Below are positions 13,562-26,330 of a DNA stretch of 64,000 bases, piece by piece. The first letter of the stretch is position 1; every line of letters begins with the position of its first letter. The stretch spans positions 8,006,277 through 8,070,276 of the forward strand of contig ML664161.1 in the NCBI GenBank assembly GCA_007570785.1, given 5' to 3'. Made by a program: the position numbers and the translations under genes. The stretch comes from Antilocapra americana. Its lineage: Eukaryota > Chordata > Mammalia > Artiodactyla > Antilocapridae. The notes under the pieces are model-generated. The model was not told where the DNA came from. It searched no databases and worked only from the letters and a program-made list of their open reading frames with translations.

Positions 13562-13735
13562 TTTGCTTTTCATTTATTTTTATTTTATATTGGAGTATAG
13601 TTGATTTATAATATTGCATTAGTTTCAGATATATGGTGAAGTGATTCAGTTATACATATACATGTATCCGCTCTTTTTCAGATTATTTTCCCATATAGAT
13701 TATTCCAGAATATTGAGTAGCATTCCCTGTGCTTT
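13562..13735 (-). mobile_element. Ruminant L1 3' UTR fragment
   Basis: TTGGAGTATAGTTGATTTAT, GTGATTCAGTTATACATATA and CAGAATATTGAGTAGCATTC on the plus strand are the complement of the L1-BT 3' UTR. It is 5'-truncated and non-coding. Confidence 0.8.
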
Positions 13736-14399
13736 TTAATTTTAAATTCAAATTTAATCATTTGGAAATTTAACATAAAATCTGGCTTCTCTCAAAATTA
13801 AAAAAAAAAAAACAAAAACCATAAGACCTGACAATTCCCATGGCAATGACTGTGGGAAACGAGTAGCTAAGCCCCCTTTGACCTGAGAGGACTGATGGGT
13901 TTTACTCATTAGAATGACCTGCTTGGAAAGCCCTATCCTCCCGTAAGGTCTCTCAGAGGTTTTCTCAACTCTCTAGACTGGGGAAATTCTAGAAAGGCCT
14001 CATTTAGTGCCCACACACCCCAGGCTCAATGACAGGAGAGATACAGCACCCCCTCCTGCCAAAGATAGTTTTCATTACCACCTCCTTTCCTTCCCTGACT
14101 GTCTGAGCTGGACAATCCAGAAGTACTTCAAATGGAGCCTGAGAGCGAGGCTCCCAGGACCATGATCTTGTTTCTTCCCCTACACCATCACCACCATTAC
14201 AATCTCTACCACTCCCTGGACCACTCAAGCACCAGGGCCTCCTCCACAAAGAATCATCCCTGCAAGCTAAAGAGGATCTTCCCAAGGTCCATGAGAAACA
14301 CCAAACCCAAAAGCCTCAGGCTAGCAAGAGCCAAAAGAAAGAAGACATACAAAACACTACAAACTTCGCCAAGGAAGTAGATCCAGTTAAATGCACAAT

Positions 14400-14600
14400 C
14401 TCTGGTCCAGATTCAGGTCTCCCTCCTGGGTCTGGCCTTGTCACCTAGGCCCTCTAAGTCCTCGTTTCCCTTTCTGTAAAATGGAGATAACAAGACATCC
14501 TTCTCAAGCTTGCTAGGGGGTGTAATGAGACCTTGAGCATGAAAATGTCCTTCATGGGTCCTGGCGTGCAGTAAGGGGCTTGGTGGATGTTAGGCAAAGG
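14400..14600 (+). mobile_element. MIR SINE fragment
   Basis: CTTGTCACCTAGGCCCTC, CGTTTCCCTTTCTGTAAAAT and GGCGTGCAGTAAGGGGCTTG follow the MIR sense order. Confidence 0.55.
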
Positions 14601-15098
14601 TGAAGTAAGTTAATAATATGCTTTTACTTCCTCTGCACCCAGGGTGACATGTCTTTGCCTGGACAGCTACATCTGGGAAAATAAAATATCAGTTGCCTTA
14701 TCTGCCCCTGGGTACAGGGTATATTAGCTCCTTCCAGTAACTTCTAGTGTCAAATGGGTCCATTTCTTTTATCATTGTTTATTCATTGATGTGCTGAACA
14801 AAATGACAACTTCTAGTAAAAGATTGGTGCCAAAAACAAGCATAGAAACTGCATCATTAGCACTGAGTCTAATAAACCCTGTATCAGAGATCAGAAATGG
14901 AATTCAGGGCAAGAAAGGTGACTGACTACCTCCTTGTGAAAGAGACCCAAGAGGTCAGGGCAGAAAAGGAGAGGTTTAAGTTCCACCTAAAGGCAGACTG
15001 GAAGTTCACCTGGAAGACAATAAGAAGAGATGCATTTCAGACAGCAGGCCCTCTGTGCAAACAAAGACAATATGACAGTGTCAAGTGCTTTTGAGAAA

Positions 15099-15140
15099 AT
15101 ACAAGTAGTTTAAATAACTAATACAAGTAGTTTAAATAAC
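15099..15140. repeat. Tandem 22-bp duplication
   Basis: ATACAAGTAGTTTAAATAAC at 15099-15118 recurs exactly at 15121-15140, giving two copies of a 22-bp unit. No function is apparent. Confidence 0.95.
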
Positions 15141-15994
15141 CAGCGCTAGTGAGAGAGAAAGGCAGTCGTTGAAAAAGATGCAGCATCCTCCCATAGCAGG
15201 GCTTGGATACTGGAAATGAGAAGGTTTTAAGAACTGGAAAGATGGTGTCAGGGTTGCCTTTTAGAAAGATCACCCACGCAGACTGCAGTCTGTCTGCTGT
15301 TTTGGTGTGTCTGTCTGTCTCTCTACACACACTCCGCCACTGTGACTGTAGGAACAGAGGGCCCCTCCCCAGGCAGATGGAGTGAGCAGAATAGAATCCT
15401 GGAAGGGGTGCATGGAGAGATGAAGGGGAAAGATGAAAAACGGAGGGTGCACATAACATAGATCATTTCCATCAGGACCCGTGGGCACCAGAGATTTTTC
15501 AGGCCAAAGGGCTGATGCAAGGCCACATTAGGGCATCTGGAAATGCCCTTGCCTCTGCAAGATCTCAGAAATATGACATTCAGTGTGAAAGAGCCTTCTA
15601 AAAATAGTCTAGCATCAGCTACCTTCCGGCATTCCTTCTTCTTTCTTTTACATACTAACTACCCTGATGCTGTGCCAAAAAAGAAAGGGTGGCCAGGGGA
15701 GGGTGGGGGACAGACCCGTGAAGGCCTGAACAGGTGCTGCTGTTTACTCACCAAGCCTAACAGCACCACGGTGTTACCAGACCTCAAACATGAAAACCAT
15801 TTCCTTAGGAAGAAGCAAAGTGTAAAGGGAACATGACTTGTATTAAGTTTAAAACCTGAGTCCTGAATAGTCGATCTATTCACTTGAATAACTGGTAGCA
15901 GTTTTTTACCATAAACTGTCACAACCCCTCTGATGACAGAATCTATTATTCGACTAGAGTTAACATCAGATCACTATCATTTGAGGTGACTTTC

Positions 15995-16168
15995 TTTTCT
16001 AAAAAAATTATTTACTTATTTTGCTGTGCCAGATCTTAGTTGTAGCATGTGGAATCTTCTATCTTTGCTGTGGCATGCAGGATCTAATTCCCTGATCAGG
16101 GATTGAACCCGGGCCCCCTGCTGCAGGAGCACAAAATCTTAGCCACTGGACCAGCAGGGAAGTCCCTA
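15995..16168 (-). mobile_element. CHR-type tRNA-Glu SINE
   Basis: The complement starts GGGACTTCCCTGCTGGTCCA and has GGTTCAATCCCTGATCAGGG, then an A-rich end. Flanks AGGTGACTTTC (15984-15994) and AGGTGATTTTC (16169-16179) are a target-site duplication with one mismatch. Confidence 0.9.
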
Positions 16169-16499
16169 AGGTGATTTTCCAAGTCTAGTTTTCAGAGAGA
16201 GAGAGAAGACTGATCATGTGTCCCTTCAAAAATGTTCTCCTTCTAAAAGCTAGTCACCAGCAACTGTCTATAAGTTTGGGTTATACCGGGCAATCTCCAT
16301 AATGCAAAAGGGACTAGCTGAGCAAACATACAATCAGGTCAGGGTCATGTTTTACTGATATTTCTATCCCCAGGGGCAAGCACAGTGCCTGGTCAATGCT
16401 GACATGAAATAAAATTTTGTTTAAAAATTTAGACAAATATAAGAAAATGCTAAGATCATTTACTGCTTTAGTAAGGCAATAAATTTCAGGTTTTTTAAA

Positions 16500-17890
16500 T
16501 TGGCACGTGACTTATATAGAATAAAATTCACTCTTTCAAAGTATATAGCTTGATGAGTTTTGACAAGTTATACAGTTATGTAGCCACTGTGACAATCAGC
16601 CCCCAAAATTTCTCAGGCTCCCTTGTAGGATCCCATTAATTCTACTCCACGGAATCTGTTCTCCATCCTCATAGTTTTGCCTTTTCTACAATGTCATAGA
16701 TGGGGAAACAGAGGAAACAGTGTCAGACTTTATTTGGGGGGGCTCCAAAATCACTGCAGATAATGGCTGCAGCCATGAACTTAAAAGACACTCACTCCTT
16801 GGAAGGAAGGTTATGACCAACCTAGACAGCATATTGAAAAGCAGAGACATTACTTTGCCAACAAAGGTCCGTCTAGTCAAGGCTATAGTTCTTCCAGTGG
16901 TCATGTACGGATGTGAGAGCTGGACGGTGAAGAAAGCTGAGTGCCAAAGAATTGATGCTTTTGAACTGTGGTGTTGGAGAAGACTCTTGAGAGTCCCTTG
17001 GACTACAAGGAGATCCAACCAGTCATCCTAAAGGAGATCAGTCCTGGGTGTTCTTCGGAAGGACTGATGTTGAAGCTGAAACTCCAATACTTTGGCTACC
17101 TGATGTGAAGAGTTAACTCACTGGAAAAGACCCTGATGCTGGGAAGGATTGGGGGCAGGAGGAGAAGGGGATGACAGAGGGTGAGATGGCTGGATGGGAT
17201 CACCGACTCGATGGCCATGGGTTTGGGTGGACTCCAGGAGTTGGTGATGGACAGGGAGGCATGGCGTGCTGCGGTTGGTGGGGTTGCAAATAGTTGGACA
17301 CAACAGAACGACTGAACTGAACTGAACTGAGAATGTCACAGAAACGCAATTGCAGAGTATACAGCTATGGAGGCTGATTTCTCTCACTTATATTAAAGAT
17401 TTTGAGATTCGTCTGCTGTTGCAGTATTAGCTGTTTATTTTCATTGCTGAGTAGTATTCTGTTGTTTAGATGTCCCATGTATTGTTTTCCCATTCTCCAA
17501 AGGATAGACACCTGGATCATTTCCAGCTTCTGCCTATCATGACTAAAGCTGCTATGAACAGTCACATATGGATTTTTCTATTAGCTTAGGGTGTATTTCT
17601 CCTGGGTAAATACCTACAAGCAGACTTGCCTGGTGATACAGTCAGTGTATGAATAAGTTTATAAGAAACTGCCAAAGCATTTTTGAAAGTGGCTGTATGA
17701 TGTTACATTCTTATCAGCAATTCCACTTACTTCATATCTTTGCCAACATTGGATACTGTCAGTCTTAAAAATTTTGGTCATACTTGCAGTACAGAGCGTG
17801 TCTCACTGAATTTGAACTTGAATCTGCCTGATGACTAATGTCAAGCATCTTCACACATGCAAACAGGCTGCATATGCTTTCTGTGGTGAA
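16500..17890 (-). mobile_element. Old L1 fragment, split by BovB
   Basis: The part after 17342 has CTATCATGACTAAAGCTGCT, TCTCCTGGGTAAATACCTAC and TTATAAGAAACTGCCAAAGC, the complement of an old mammalian L1 3' region. The part before 16690 resembles the same class. BovB occupies 16701-17331. No reading frame survives. Confidence 0.65.
16701..17331 (+). mobile_element. BovB LINE, 3' end
   Basis: Translated pieces match the BovB reverse transcriptase C-terminus: SDFIWGGSKITADNGCSHE, VMYGCESWTVKKAE and [16 protein letters not shown]. Frameshifts follow near 17030. It ends in ACTGAACTGAACTGA. Flanks AATGTCATAGA (16690-16700) and AATGTCACAGA (17332-17342) are a target-site duplication, so it inserted into the older L1. 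Confidence 0.93.
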
Positions 17891-18554
17891 CCGAGTATCT
17901 TTCAGTGAAATTAAAACTATGTTATTCATTTAGATTTCTCCAATAATTCTGATTAATATTCAAAACTGACGAGACAGTTTTCCGTTTTCCTCTTTCACGA
18001 AATATTTCTAAGATAAACACTTCTTCGGCTTCTCAGATTTCTTAACTATTTTCTTGTGGAAACAACTAAGGCATGTTGCCCATACCACTCAACTATGTGT
18101 TTTTTTAGAAATAAATGAGCCCTGTATTTCATCTACACAGTTTTTCTGTCGTCTTCCTCTCTCTCAGGGGTATGTTGCTGTCTCGATGTTCCCCTCAAGT
18201 CACCCACCACACCAGCCATTTTAATCTGCTGTTTAGTCGGCTACAAGCTTCTATAATTATTTCAAAAATAAGCATATGGCTCTAAGCATAGGCCTGAAAG
18301 ACTCTCCAAGAATCAAGCCCATAGGCTTCTCCATAGGACCTGATGATACACATTTGAGGATTTATTTTCATGTCAGGGCTCTGTGTTAGACACGGACAGA
18401 GTCAGTTAATAACTGTCCCCAAGATCACTGAAAAGAATCTCTATCCGCATTTCCAGATATTCCAAGAATATCTGAAGGGACTTCCCAACCGACTCTGAGG
18501 CATCTCTGAAGGAGTCAGTTTCTCCAGTTTTATATCCATAACTGATTCCAAACA

Positions 18555-19598
18555 CAAGCATATCTCAGCAATGTTGCGGGTTTGGTTCCAGACCACCACA
18601 ATAAAGCGAATATCAAAATAAAGCGAGTCACACGAATTTTTTGGTTTCTTAGTGCACATGAAAGTTATATTTACACTATACTTCAGTCAGTTAAGTATGC
18701 GATAGCTTGATGTCTAAAAAAGTACATACCTAACTAAAAGATACTTCACTGCAAGAACCTGTGATATAGTACAGGGATCTCTAGTCAGTGCTCTGCAGTG
18801 ACCCAAATGGGAAGGAAATCCAAACAAGAGGAAATATATGTATCCGTATGTTGATTCACTTTGCCATACGACAGAAACTGACACAGCAACGGTGTAAAGC
18901 AACTATATTACAAAAAAAAGAAAAGAAAAGAAAACTGATAGAAAAAGTGATCAGATTAGGGTGAAAGGGAGAACTGGATGAAGGTCGTCAAAAGGCACAC
19001 ACTTCCAGTCATAATATAAATAAGTAATAGGGATGTGATGTACCACATAATAAATATAATTAACATTGCTATATGCTATATATGAAAGCTAGTAAGAGAG
19101 TTAATCCTAAGAGTTTTCATCACAAGAAAAAATTTTTTTTTCCATTTCTTTAATTTTGTATCTATATTAGATGAGGGATGTTTACTAAACTTATTGTGAT
19201 AATCATCTCATGATGTATGTAAACCAAATTACTATGCCCTCCACCTTAAAACTTACACAGTGCTATATGTCAATAATATCTCAGTGAAACTGGGAATGGG
19301 GTGGGAGTAAAGAAGAAATTTCATTGCTAAAAAAGCACTAACCATATTCTGAGCCTTCAGTAAGTCATCATCTTTTTGCAATAGTAACATCAAAGATCAC
19401 TGATCACAAATTACCGTAATATAACAATAATGAAGAAGCTTGACATACTGAGATAATTTTCAAAATATGACCCAGAGACACGAAGTGAGCAAATGATAAT
19501 GGGAAAATGGTGCCAACAGACTTGCTTGATGCAGGGTTGTCACAGACTTTCAATTTGTAAAATATGCCGTATCTGCAAAGTACAATAAAAAAAAGGAG
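18555..19598. mobile_element. Tigger1-like DNA transposon fossil, interrupted
   Basis: The left part (18555 to about 18754) has CAAGCATATCTCAG, GGTTCCAGACCACCACAATA and AAAGCGAGTCACACGAATTT. The right part (about 19319-19598) has ATCAAAGATCACTGATCACA, GAGACACGAAGTGAGC and ends GGAGGTGTGCCTC, the imperfect inverse of the start. These are the ends of the pogo-family element Tigger1 with its transposase region deleted. L1 DNA separates the two halves. Confidence 0.88.
18755..19318 (+). mobile_element. L1 3' sequences nested in Tigger1 fossil
   Basis: First comes an L1-BT-like end (TTGATTCACTTTGCCATACG, then GTAAAGCAACTATATTAC and A/G-rich tail near 18910-18930). Then comes a second L1-type 3' UTR (AACTGGATGAAGGTCGTCAA, TAAGAGTTTTCATCACAAG). 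The junctions carry TTCACTGC (18745-18752) and TTCATTGC (19320-19327), which may be a decayed target-site duplication. Confidence 0.72.
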
Positions 19599-20498
19599 GT
19601 GTGCCTCAACATATTATCATGTTTAAGGCCAGCACATTGAGGCAGGAATACAGAGCCTGCTCTAGTGTTGTGTATTAAAAGTAAGTTCCAAGTGATTGCC
19701 TTTTGTTCATTTTAATGACCTTATGCTCACTGGAACCCTCAAAGGGATTCAAAGTCCAGGCTCTCCCTGCCTGGGAGATCCTCTGGTTCCAGCGCAGCTC
19801 CATTCATTCCAGCAATCATGGCCTCTCTGCTCTAAGACAGTTTTTTCATCTATAAAATGGGAATAATAAAGTATATACTGCCCACCTCAGAGCACTATCT
19901 GCCAGCTAAACAAGAAAGAAAATGGGACAGCATTACTTTTATAATATGAAAACTCAGTAAATGTCTTGTTGCAAACACATGCTAAAGAAGATAAAACTGC
20001 ATCTTGGAATGCTTGGCTCATGTTTTTCTGTAATTGGGGTCTGAGTTACTAGTCTGTGGTTCACCAGTAAGCCTAATTTAATAAAACAAGACGAACACAA
20101 TTCAAATTTTAATTTACTCACATCTTTTTCAAGCTAGTGAACAGAGCGCAGCCGGCTCACACAGCACACAGCTCAAGTTATCTGGAATGCCCAATGTTCT
20201 GGTCTTAATTATGCTTAATTGTGAACTCTACTCCTTTCTCCCAAAAAGCTACCAGCTCCCTAAGAACAGTCCTGGAATGCATATATAGAATCTACATGTA
20301 ACTGGTGTACCAAAGATACTTGGCCAGCAAATTAATTTTCAGAATGTGCCAGACTGTTTCAAAGCAGTCAGCTTCTTCCAAAGATACCATGGAAGAAATA
20401 ATCAGGCAGTAAAATGGAAACAATCCCTTCTTTGGTCCAAAAGTCCATCCCCTGTCCCTTTCATCATAATGGCATAAAAATTTTGGTCTTTCAAAACA

Positions 20499-20500
<2 letters not shown>

Positions 20501-20537
<37 letters not shown>
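20501..20537. repeat. (CA)n microsatellite
   Basis: About 18 CA units after an A-rich lead. Confidence 0.97.
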
Positions 20538-20540
<3 letters not shown>

Positions 20541-20600
20541 ACAAATTCAGAAATAAGCAAGGTTTCCTATTCTTCTAAGGCAGAACAAAAGTTGAAGAAG

Positions 20601-20630
20601 GATAGATGGATGGATAAAGGATGGATGAAG
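20601..20630. repeat. (GGAT)n-like simple repeat
   Basis: Interrupted GATA/GGAT units in about 30 bp. Confidence 0.85.
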
Positions 20631-21075
20631 AAACCTATTTAAGAGGCAGATGGAAGTACTTGAGGCATCTCAATAGCCCAGTGTATCAAATCTGTCACAT
20701 TATTGAGACAACAGACTCAGACACTTACCTGATAATTCAGGCTATGCCAAGGTGATTTCAGGAGCCCAAATCTGCCACAACCCCACACTCCATGCAAACG
20801 TTCCCCATCCACTAACTGGTGTCTGAAGTTCCACAAATATGGTAGACAAACCTCTCTCTGAAATGTTACTCAAAATAGCTTAGATGAGTGACATTTTGGG
20901 TAATATTAGGACCAATATTTCTACTCTAAAAATATGCATTGATTTTAACATTGACTAGAAAACAGTCAACATTATAAAGATTACAAAACCACAAGTTCAT
21001 GGCTATTAATATAGTTGTAAATCGAGTAAAATTGTCAGCATAAATAAAATTAGTAATACTATATTACTATTAGTA

Positions 21076-21459
21076 ATTGATGCTTTTGAACTGTGATGTT
21101 GGAGAAGACTCCTGAGAGTCCCTTGTACTGCAAGGAGATCCAACCAGTCCATCCTTAAGGAGATCAATCCTGGGTATTCATTGGAAGGACTATGTTGACG
21201 CTGAAACTCCGATACTTTGGCCACCTCATTCGAGGAGTTGACTTATTGGAAAAGACCCTAATGCTGGGAAGGGTCGGGGGCAGGAGGAGAAGGGGATGAC
21301 AGAGGATGAGATGGCTGGATGGCATCACCGACTCGATGGACATGGGTTTGGGTGGACTCCGGAAGTTGGTGATGGACAGAGAGGCCTGGCGTGCTGCGAT
21401 TCATGGGGTTGTAAAGAGTCGAATGACTGAGCGACTGAACTGAACTGAACTGAACTGAT
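21076..21459 (+). mobile_element. BovB LINE, 3' end
   Basis: It begins in AATTGATGCTTTTGAACTGT and runs through the usual RT-end text to four ACTGA units. Small deletions near 21190 and 21420 break the frame. It is truncated more strongly at 5' than the copy at 16701. Confidence 0.93.
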
Positions 21460-22019
21460 AGATGAATCTGTCAAACATCATTAAAGTGTATACTGAAGAA
21501 CAGTGTATTTCATCGTATGTAAATTTTCCCTCAATTCTTAAAAAAATTAATAAAACAGGACAAGTGGGTGTGCAGAGGAGGTAGGTAGCCTAAGGTATTA
21601 TGGGGAAACAAAAGCCTGAAAAAAAAGGTTATCATTTCATAGACATTCAACGAGCTCACCCATGTATGGACCAGGCACTGGTGATAGCTACAACCCAAAG
21701 AAAGTCTTTATCCTTAAGGTGCTTCCAGTCTAATAGAAGAGAGATCTAACACCAAAAATATCCCAGGTATTCATTCTGATTCATCAAGTACTGTTGAATC
21801 CACTATCTCATTTGACCCTATTGGAAGAATTCCTGAAGTCAACAGAGCTGTTTCTAGAGATTTATAGACTGGACACACAATGCCCAGCAAGCCCTGGTAC
21901 CCCATCTCTAAGAGGGGTTTTCCACATCAGTTATTTTCAAGATTTCTTGCATCTTCTTTATATTCCTTATAGATTATGAAACAGCCACAAAAAAGTCTCA
22001 CTTCAAAGTAGGAGTTTTG

Positions 22020-22057
22020 TGGTGATAATGGTGGTGGTGATGGTAGTGGTGGTGTCT
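22020..22057. repeat. (TGG/TGA)n simple repeat
   Basis: An imperfect trinucleotide run rich in GGTGG and GATGG. Confidence 0.85.
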
Positions 22058-23399
22058 TTGTGTTTTCATTTTCCTTTTTTGTAAAGCATCAATTTTATGG
22101 AGGGAACATATTATGGCCACTCAGCACTGAAAGCTGTGTAAATCACATGCAAGAAAGGAATTACTTAATGGCCTCATTTCAGGGATGTATTAGATGATCA
22201 GACCTTCCTTGCATTTTGCCTAGCTCAGAATTATAAAAGCCAAAGGCTAAGTTTTGTGAACACTGCACACTGCCTTAAAATATAATCACACCAAAATTCT
22301 ATTATTTAACTCACTGTGTTTTTTTAAAATCATCTCTTTTGACATCAATGTTAAGAAATTCTTATTTTTCTTAACTGATTCCTACTTGAAACTATCCCCA
22401 TTTGATTAAACAAATTTGCTAAGATAGTTTAGGATTCTTAGCCTTGCTAAAATTATGGACACTATTTTAGTAAGAATATTTAATTCTTTATAATTTACAA
22501 CATAGGTGTCATAAGGATCCAACCAATATAGAAGCTACTGAGATTAATAACTCATTTGTACACATATCATGTACTTAGATCTCAACTCCAACACAATCAA
22601 CGCTTTTCCTAAATTGATGTTCCCTATCCCTTTATTAGAGATAATGAATTTGTCTCATGGACAGGAGCAGATAATGATTTCCATGGTCTCAACTGATATG
22701 AATCAACCCCCTCGGGGTTGGGAATATGTCTTAATTGCATCCTTGTTCTTGAACTAAATAAACTACTGCTTCCATTTGATTTCTTCCCTTTTTAACTTAC
22801 CTAAATGATTTTCATTCTTACCTCACTCACCAACTTGTCAATTGGAGAACAGGAGCTATTTCCTTTCTTTGTTTGGGATTCTGGCTGCAACCCAGGCACC
22901 ATTTTCCAAGTAATTAATGAGCCCTGCAATGTCCTGGCTTGTGACCACCAGCCTCTTCCTTTGTTACATTTCTTGCTGGGAGAAGGGCTGAATGTAAGAG
23001 CAGGCAGTAGACTGCCACTTAATGAAGAGCAAGCTGCTATTTTTAGGTGAAAATATCCTAAGTTCTTTTACTTTAGCCACAGGCAAAAGTGTGTCTTTAT
23101 AGTTATATGGAGGCTCTTGAAGAAATCTGAGAAGCAGAGGTATTTACAAGTTGAGATTTCTAACAGGCAAGAGCTGTCACAGGACACACAATCTGGTTGG
23201 GGGGACTCAACCTTTGTTCTCAATTGCCAGCCCAGAGTTGCTTTTCGTGTATTAGCAAAGAGAAAACGTGAGAAGTGGTTTTCGGTGAAGGATAAAAAGA
23301 GGTCAAAACTGAAAGCAGACTTTGTTTCCTTCTTTATTCCTTAGAGGCAAGGGGATAAAACTTTGAGGTTTACTTTCCCATGATTATTCATGTATCCAA

Positions 23400-23790
23400 A
23401 AAGTATACTTTTAACGTCTTCTAGGTATCTAGCATTGATCTGGGTGCTAGGACACAGCACTCATTAAATAGAGTCCTTATCCTCATGCAAGAGTTTGGTG
23501 GAAAGAGACTGAAATGAGTAAGTGAATGAATGAATAAATGACAGATTCATGATGAGTGCTATGTTAGAAAAAAATTAAACAGTACGCAGAACAAGAAATA
23601 GAAAGTCCAAAGGGTAAGGTATTACTTTCTAAGAAGCAATCCAGGAAGGCTCCCTAATAAAATGACATTTGAGCAGACACCTGGAGGAAGTGAAGGATCA
23701 AGCAACAGGGACATCCCAAGCAGAAGATTCCAGGCAGATGAAATAGCAGATACAAAGCGCTGCAGTCAGTTCGTGGTTAATGCAGCTGAT
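23400..23790 (+). repeat. Old dispersed repeat, copy 1
   Basis: The order 'TCTGGGTGCTAGGACACAGC', then CCTTATCCTCATGCAAGAG, then a collagen-like purine tract and CCAGGCAGATGAAATAGCAG resembles a widespread ancient mammalian repeat. I cannot name the family. A second, diverged copy follows at 24050. Confidence 0.45.
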
Positions 23791-24049
23791 CAGTCATTTC
23801 TCTAAAAGCTTAATAATCTATGTAGAATTGAGCCACTGTAGATAAATAACCACTCTTTTAACACCCAAAACATTGATTTTACCATTTTTGAAGAAAAATC
23901 ATTGAATATGTGTTATGTAATCTTCTGCCTTGTTAGGGATAGTCCATAATAAAATCCTTTCCGATGATTTCCATGTGTAAGTATCATACTTCATTCATAG
24001 ACATATTAAGCACATAATCTTAAGTTTCACATTCTACTTACTTTATTGA

Positions 24050-24560
24050 ACCTAGTTTTTACCAGGTAGTGTGTGAGTTGCTGGAAATAGTATGATGGGC
24101 AAAGAAGATAAGTCCCTGCCCTTACAAAGCTTACAGTCAGATTAAAGGAGAAAGGCATTATTCAACTAGATATACCTTAATCAGAGAGCAGCGCCCTGAA
24201 GGTATGTGGGTGGAGCATGGGCTAGGAGAGCTCAAAACGGGGACTGGGATCTTCTGGAGGATGAGAAAAGGTTTTTGTAAGGAAATGATATGAAGGCGTT
24301 AATAAAAGGAGAAGCATTCCAGGAAGCTGGAACAACACATGCAAAAGCCCTGAGATGGGCGGGAACAAACTGGGTTTGCTGTATTAAAAGAAAGCAATGT
24401 GTCTGAATCCCAGAGAGTGAGGGAGAACAGCAAGAAAACTGAGTTAAGGCTGTAGTCACATCTGAATCTTGTCTTGATCAAATGGGAAACCATCTGAAGG
24501 GTTTCAGGAGGAGAAAGACAGTCAAGTAAACACTTTCGTATGACTCGCTGTCTGCACGGT
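24050..24560 (+). repeat. Old dispersed repeat, copy 2
   Basis: It has the same order of blocks as copy 1: TAGTTTTTACCAGGTAGTGT, GTCCCTGCCCTTACAAAGC, AGCATTCCAGGAAGCTGG and CATGCAAAAGCCCTGAG. Family not recognised. Confidence 0.45.
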
Positions 24561-24805
24561 GGGAATGCAGGGCTGCAGGGGTAACTTCAGGGGACAATCC
24601 ACTGCAGATACTCAAATGAGAGATGTTCATTGCTTGGGTGAGGACAGTAGTGGTGGAGACAGAAAACAGAGGGAATACAGAAGTAAGCAAGTAGAGTGAG
24701 CTGAGCTTGTTGATAGATTCAGAAGATCAAGATGTTACGGGTGACGCCTACTTGGTTTTTGGAGTTATAATGATGTTCTTGATTCATTCGTTCATTTGCT
24801 GGAGA

Positions 24806-24823
24806 AAAACAACAACAACAACA
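24806..24823. repeat. (AAC)n simple repeat
   Basis: Five to six AAC units following AAAA. Confidence 0.95.
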
Positions 24824-25907
24824 AGATATCCTAGCTCAGGCACCAAACACAGAGAGCACAGTACATCCTGACAATCAGGCTGGTTCTAAGTAGTACCTCA
24901 ATTTCTGATACTCAAGTTTCTCGTGGCTGCAAAGCTGGCCTCTGGCTGAGAAGGAACTGTCACAAAATAATCTCAAGAGAAGCCTATAGGCTGCATTAGG
25001 CTCAGGACAAATGAGCTCCTGATCCAGATGACTTCTGTTTCAACTCCATTTTGGTGGCACTTAGCTGGTCACACCTACAGAGAAATTAGCAAACTGGGTG
25101 ACTCATTAGGATTTTCTTTCCAGACAGCAAAGCACCTAAATAAAGACCCTTGCATTTAGCATACAATACCGAGAAGACATCTGAGCAGCAGCAGCAGCAA
25201 TTTCAGAGAACTTCAAAGGTGGCATTTAGGTTTCAGAGAGGAAGTTCCAAATCAGAGAACCGATTTCACAAACAAAAAGCTTTTATAATGGCCTGTCCTG
25301 GCGAAGACAGTAATGAGAGGACAAAGAGAAAAGCCATCCTCCTCTAAATACCTAGGGAAGTGACTTCTTAAAAAAGAGCAGGTGAAAAGAAGAATTTTAA
25401 TGTCATCAAGAGTGACTGTTCTTCCTCTTTGCCAGAAATAGCTAAAAGAGGCTAAGTCACTCATGAGGCCATAAAAAAGGAGGTGCTTATAAATGAACTT
25501 GAAGCCAAACAGTGCTTTATAGTTTTTTTCTATGCTCATCCAAGAATTTAATGGACTTTATTCCCTTTAAGATTACCTGTTTATGGTCACAACAGGTTAG
25601 GATGATACCTGTGAGTTTGTTTTTGATATATTTCCATCATAAACCCAATTTTTTTTTTTAAAGCCTTTCAAAGCCTTAAATATCTTAAGGCTGGGATTCC
25701 AAACCAGATAACATGTACCCCTGGGACACATGTCATCCTGTGGAAACTGAGTGTAGTCATCAGTCAGTCATTAATAAATACACTGTAATCTGCCTTCACT
25801 GATCAAGCTTGCTTTAATTGTTTTTACAAAAACATGCATGTTCTTCAAGCGTTACATAGCTTAAATAAAACTTTGCCCAAATTGTTTTTCAGAAACTTGG
25901 AGTCAAC

Positions 25908-26330
25908 TGTGTCCAGTTTGAACTTGCGCCGGCTGGTTAAGACTGTTTAGGACAATTAATCCTCCAACTGGGCATGCGCCAGTGTCCACTAGGTGATTTT
26001 TTGAAGTCAGAGGGCCAAAAACTCCACCTTCAGATTTGCTAAGGCCACTATATTCTGTACACACATCCCAAGAAAAAGTGTGTAGCTGAGTTATGTCTTC
26101 GCAGAACAACAGTTATTTCACTTTTTGCTCATCTCATCACCTTTCCCCACACTCCCCATACCTCAGCTTTATCCCATAAATAAAGAGGGTCCCCACCTTC
26201 TGGGAGGTGGACCTGAGATTTATCTTCTCACTCGGCTGCCATGAGAATAAACCCTGTCTTTGCTACAAACCTTAGTGCCTCAGCATTTGGTTTGCTGCAT
26301 ATATGGCAAACGAACCTGGTTTGGTTAACA
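25908..26330 (+). mobile_element. Probable solo LTR of a ruminant endogenous retrovirus
   Basis: The right side has two polyadenylation-like hexamers (AATAAA near 26178 and 26247), then CCTGTCTTTGCTAC, CAGCATTTGGTTTGCTGC and an end at CCTGGTTTGGTTAACA. This resembles class-I ruminant LTR ends, BTLTR1-like. A TG at 25908 is a plausible start, but no matching target-site duplication was found, so the left edge is uncertain. No gag, pol or env sequence adjoins it. Confidence 0.5.

Noticed and set aside
16720..17031. BovB reverse-transcriptase ORF as a possible gene
   Set aside because: It is only the C-terminal part of a truncated LINE, with frameshifts soon after and target-site duplications around it.
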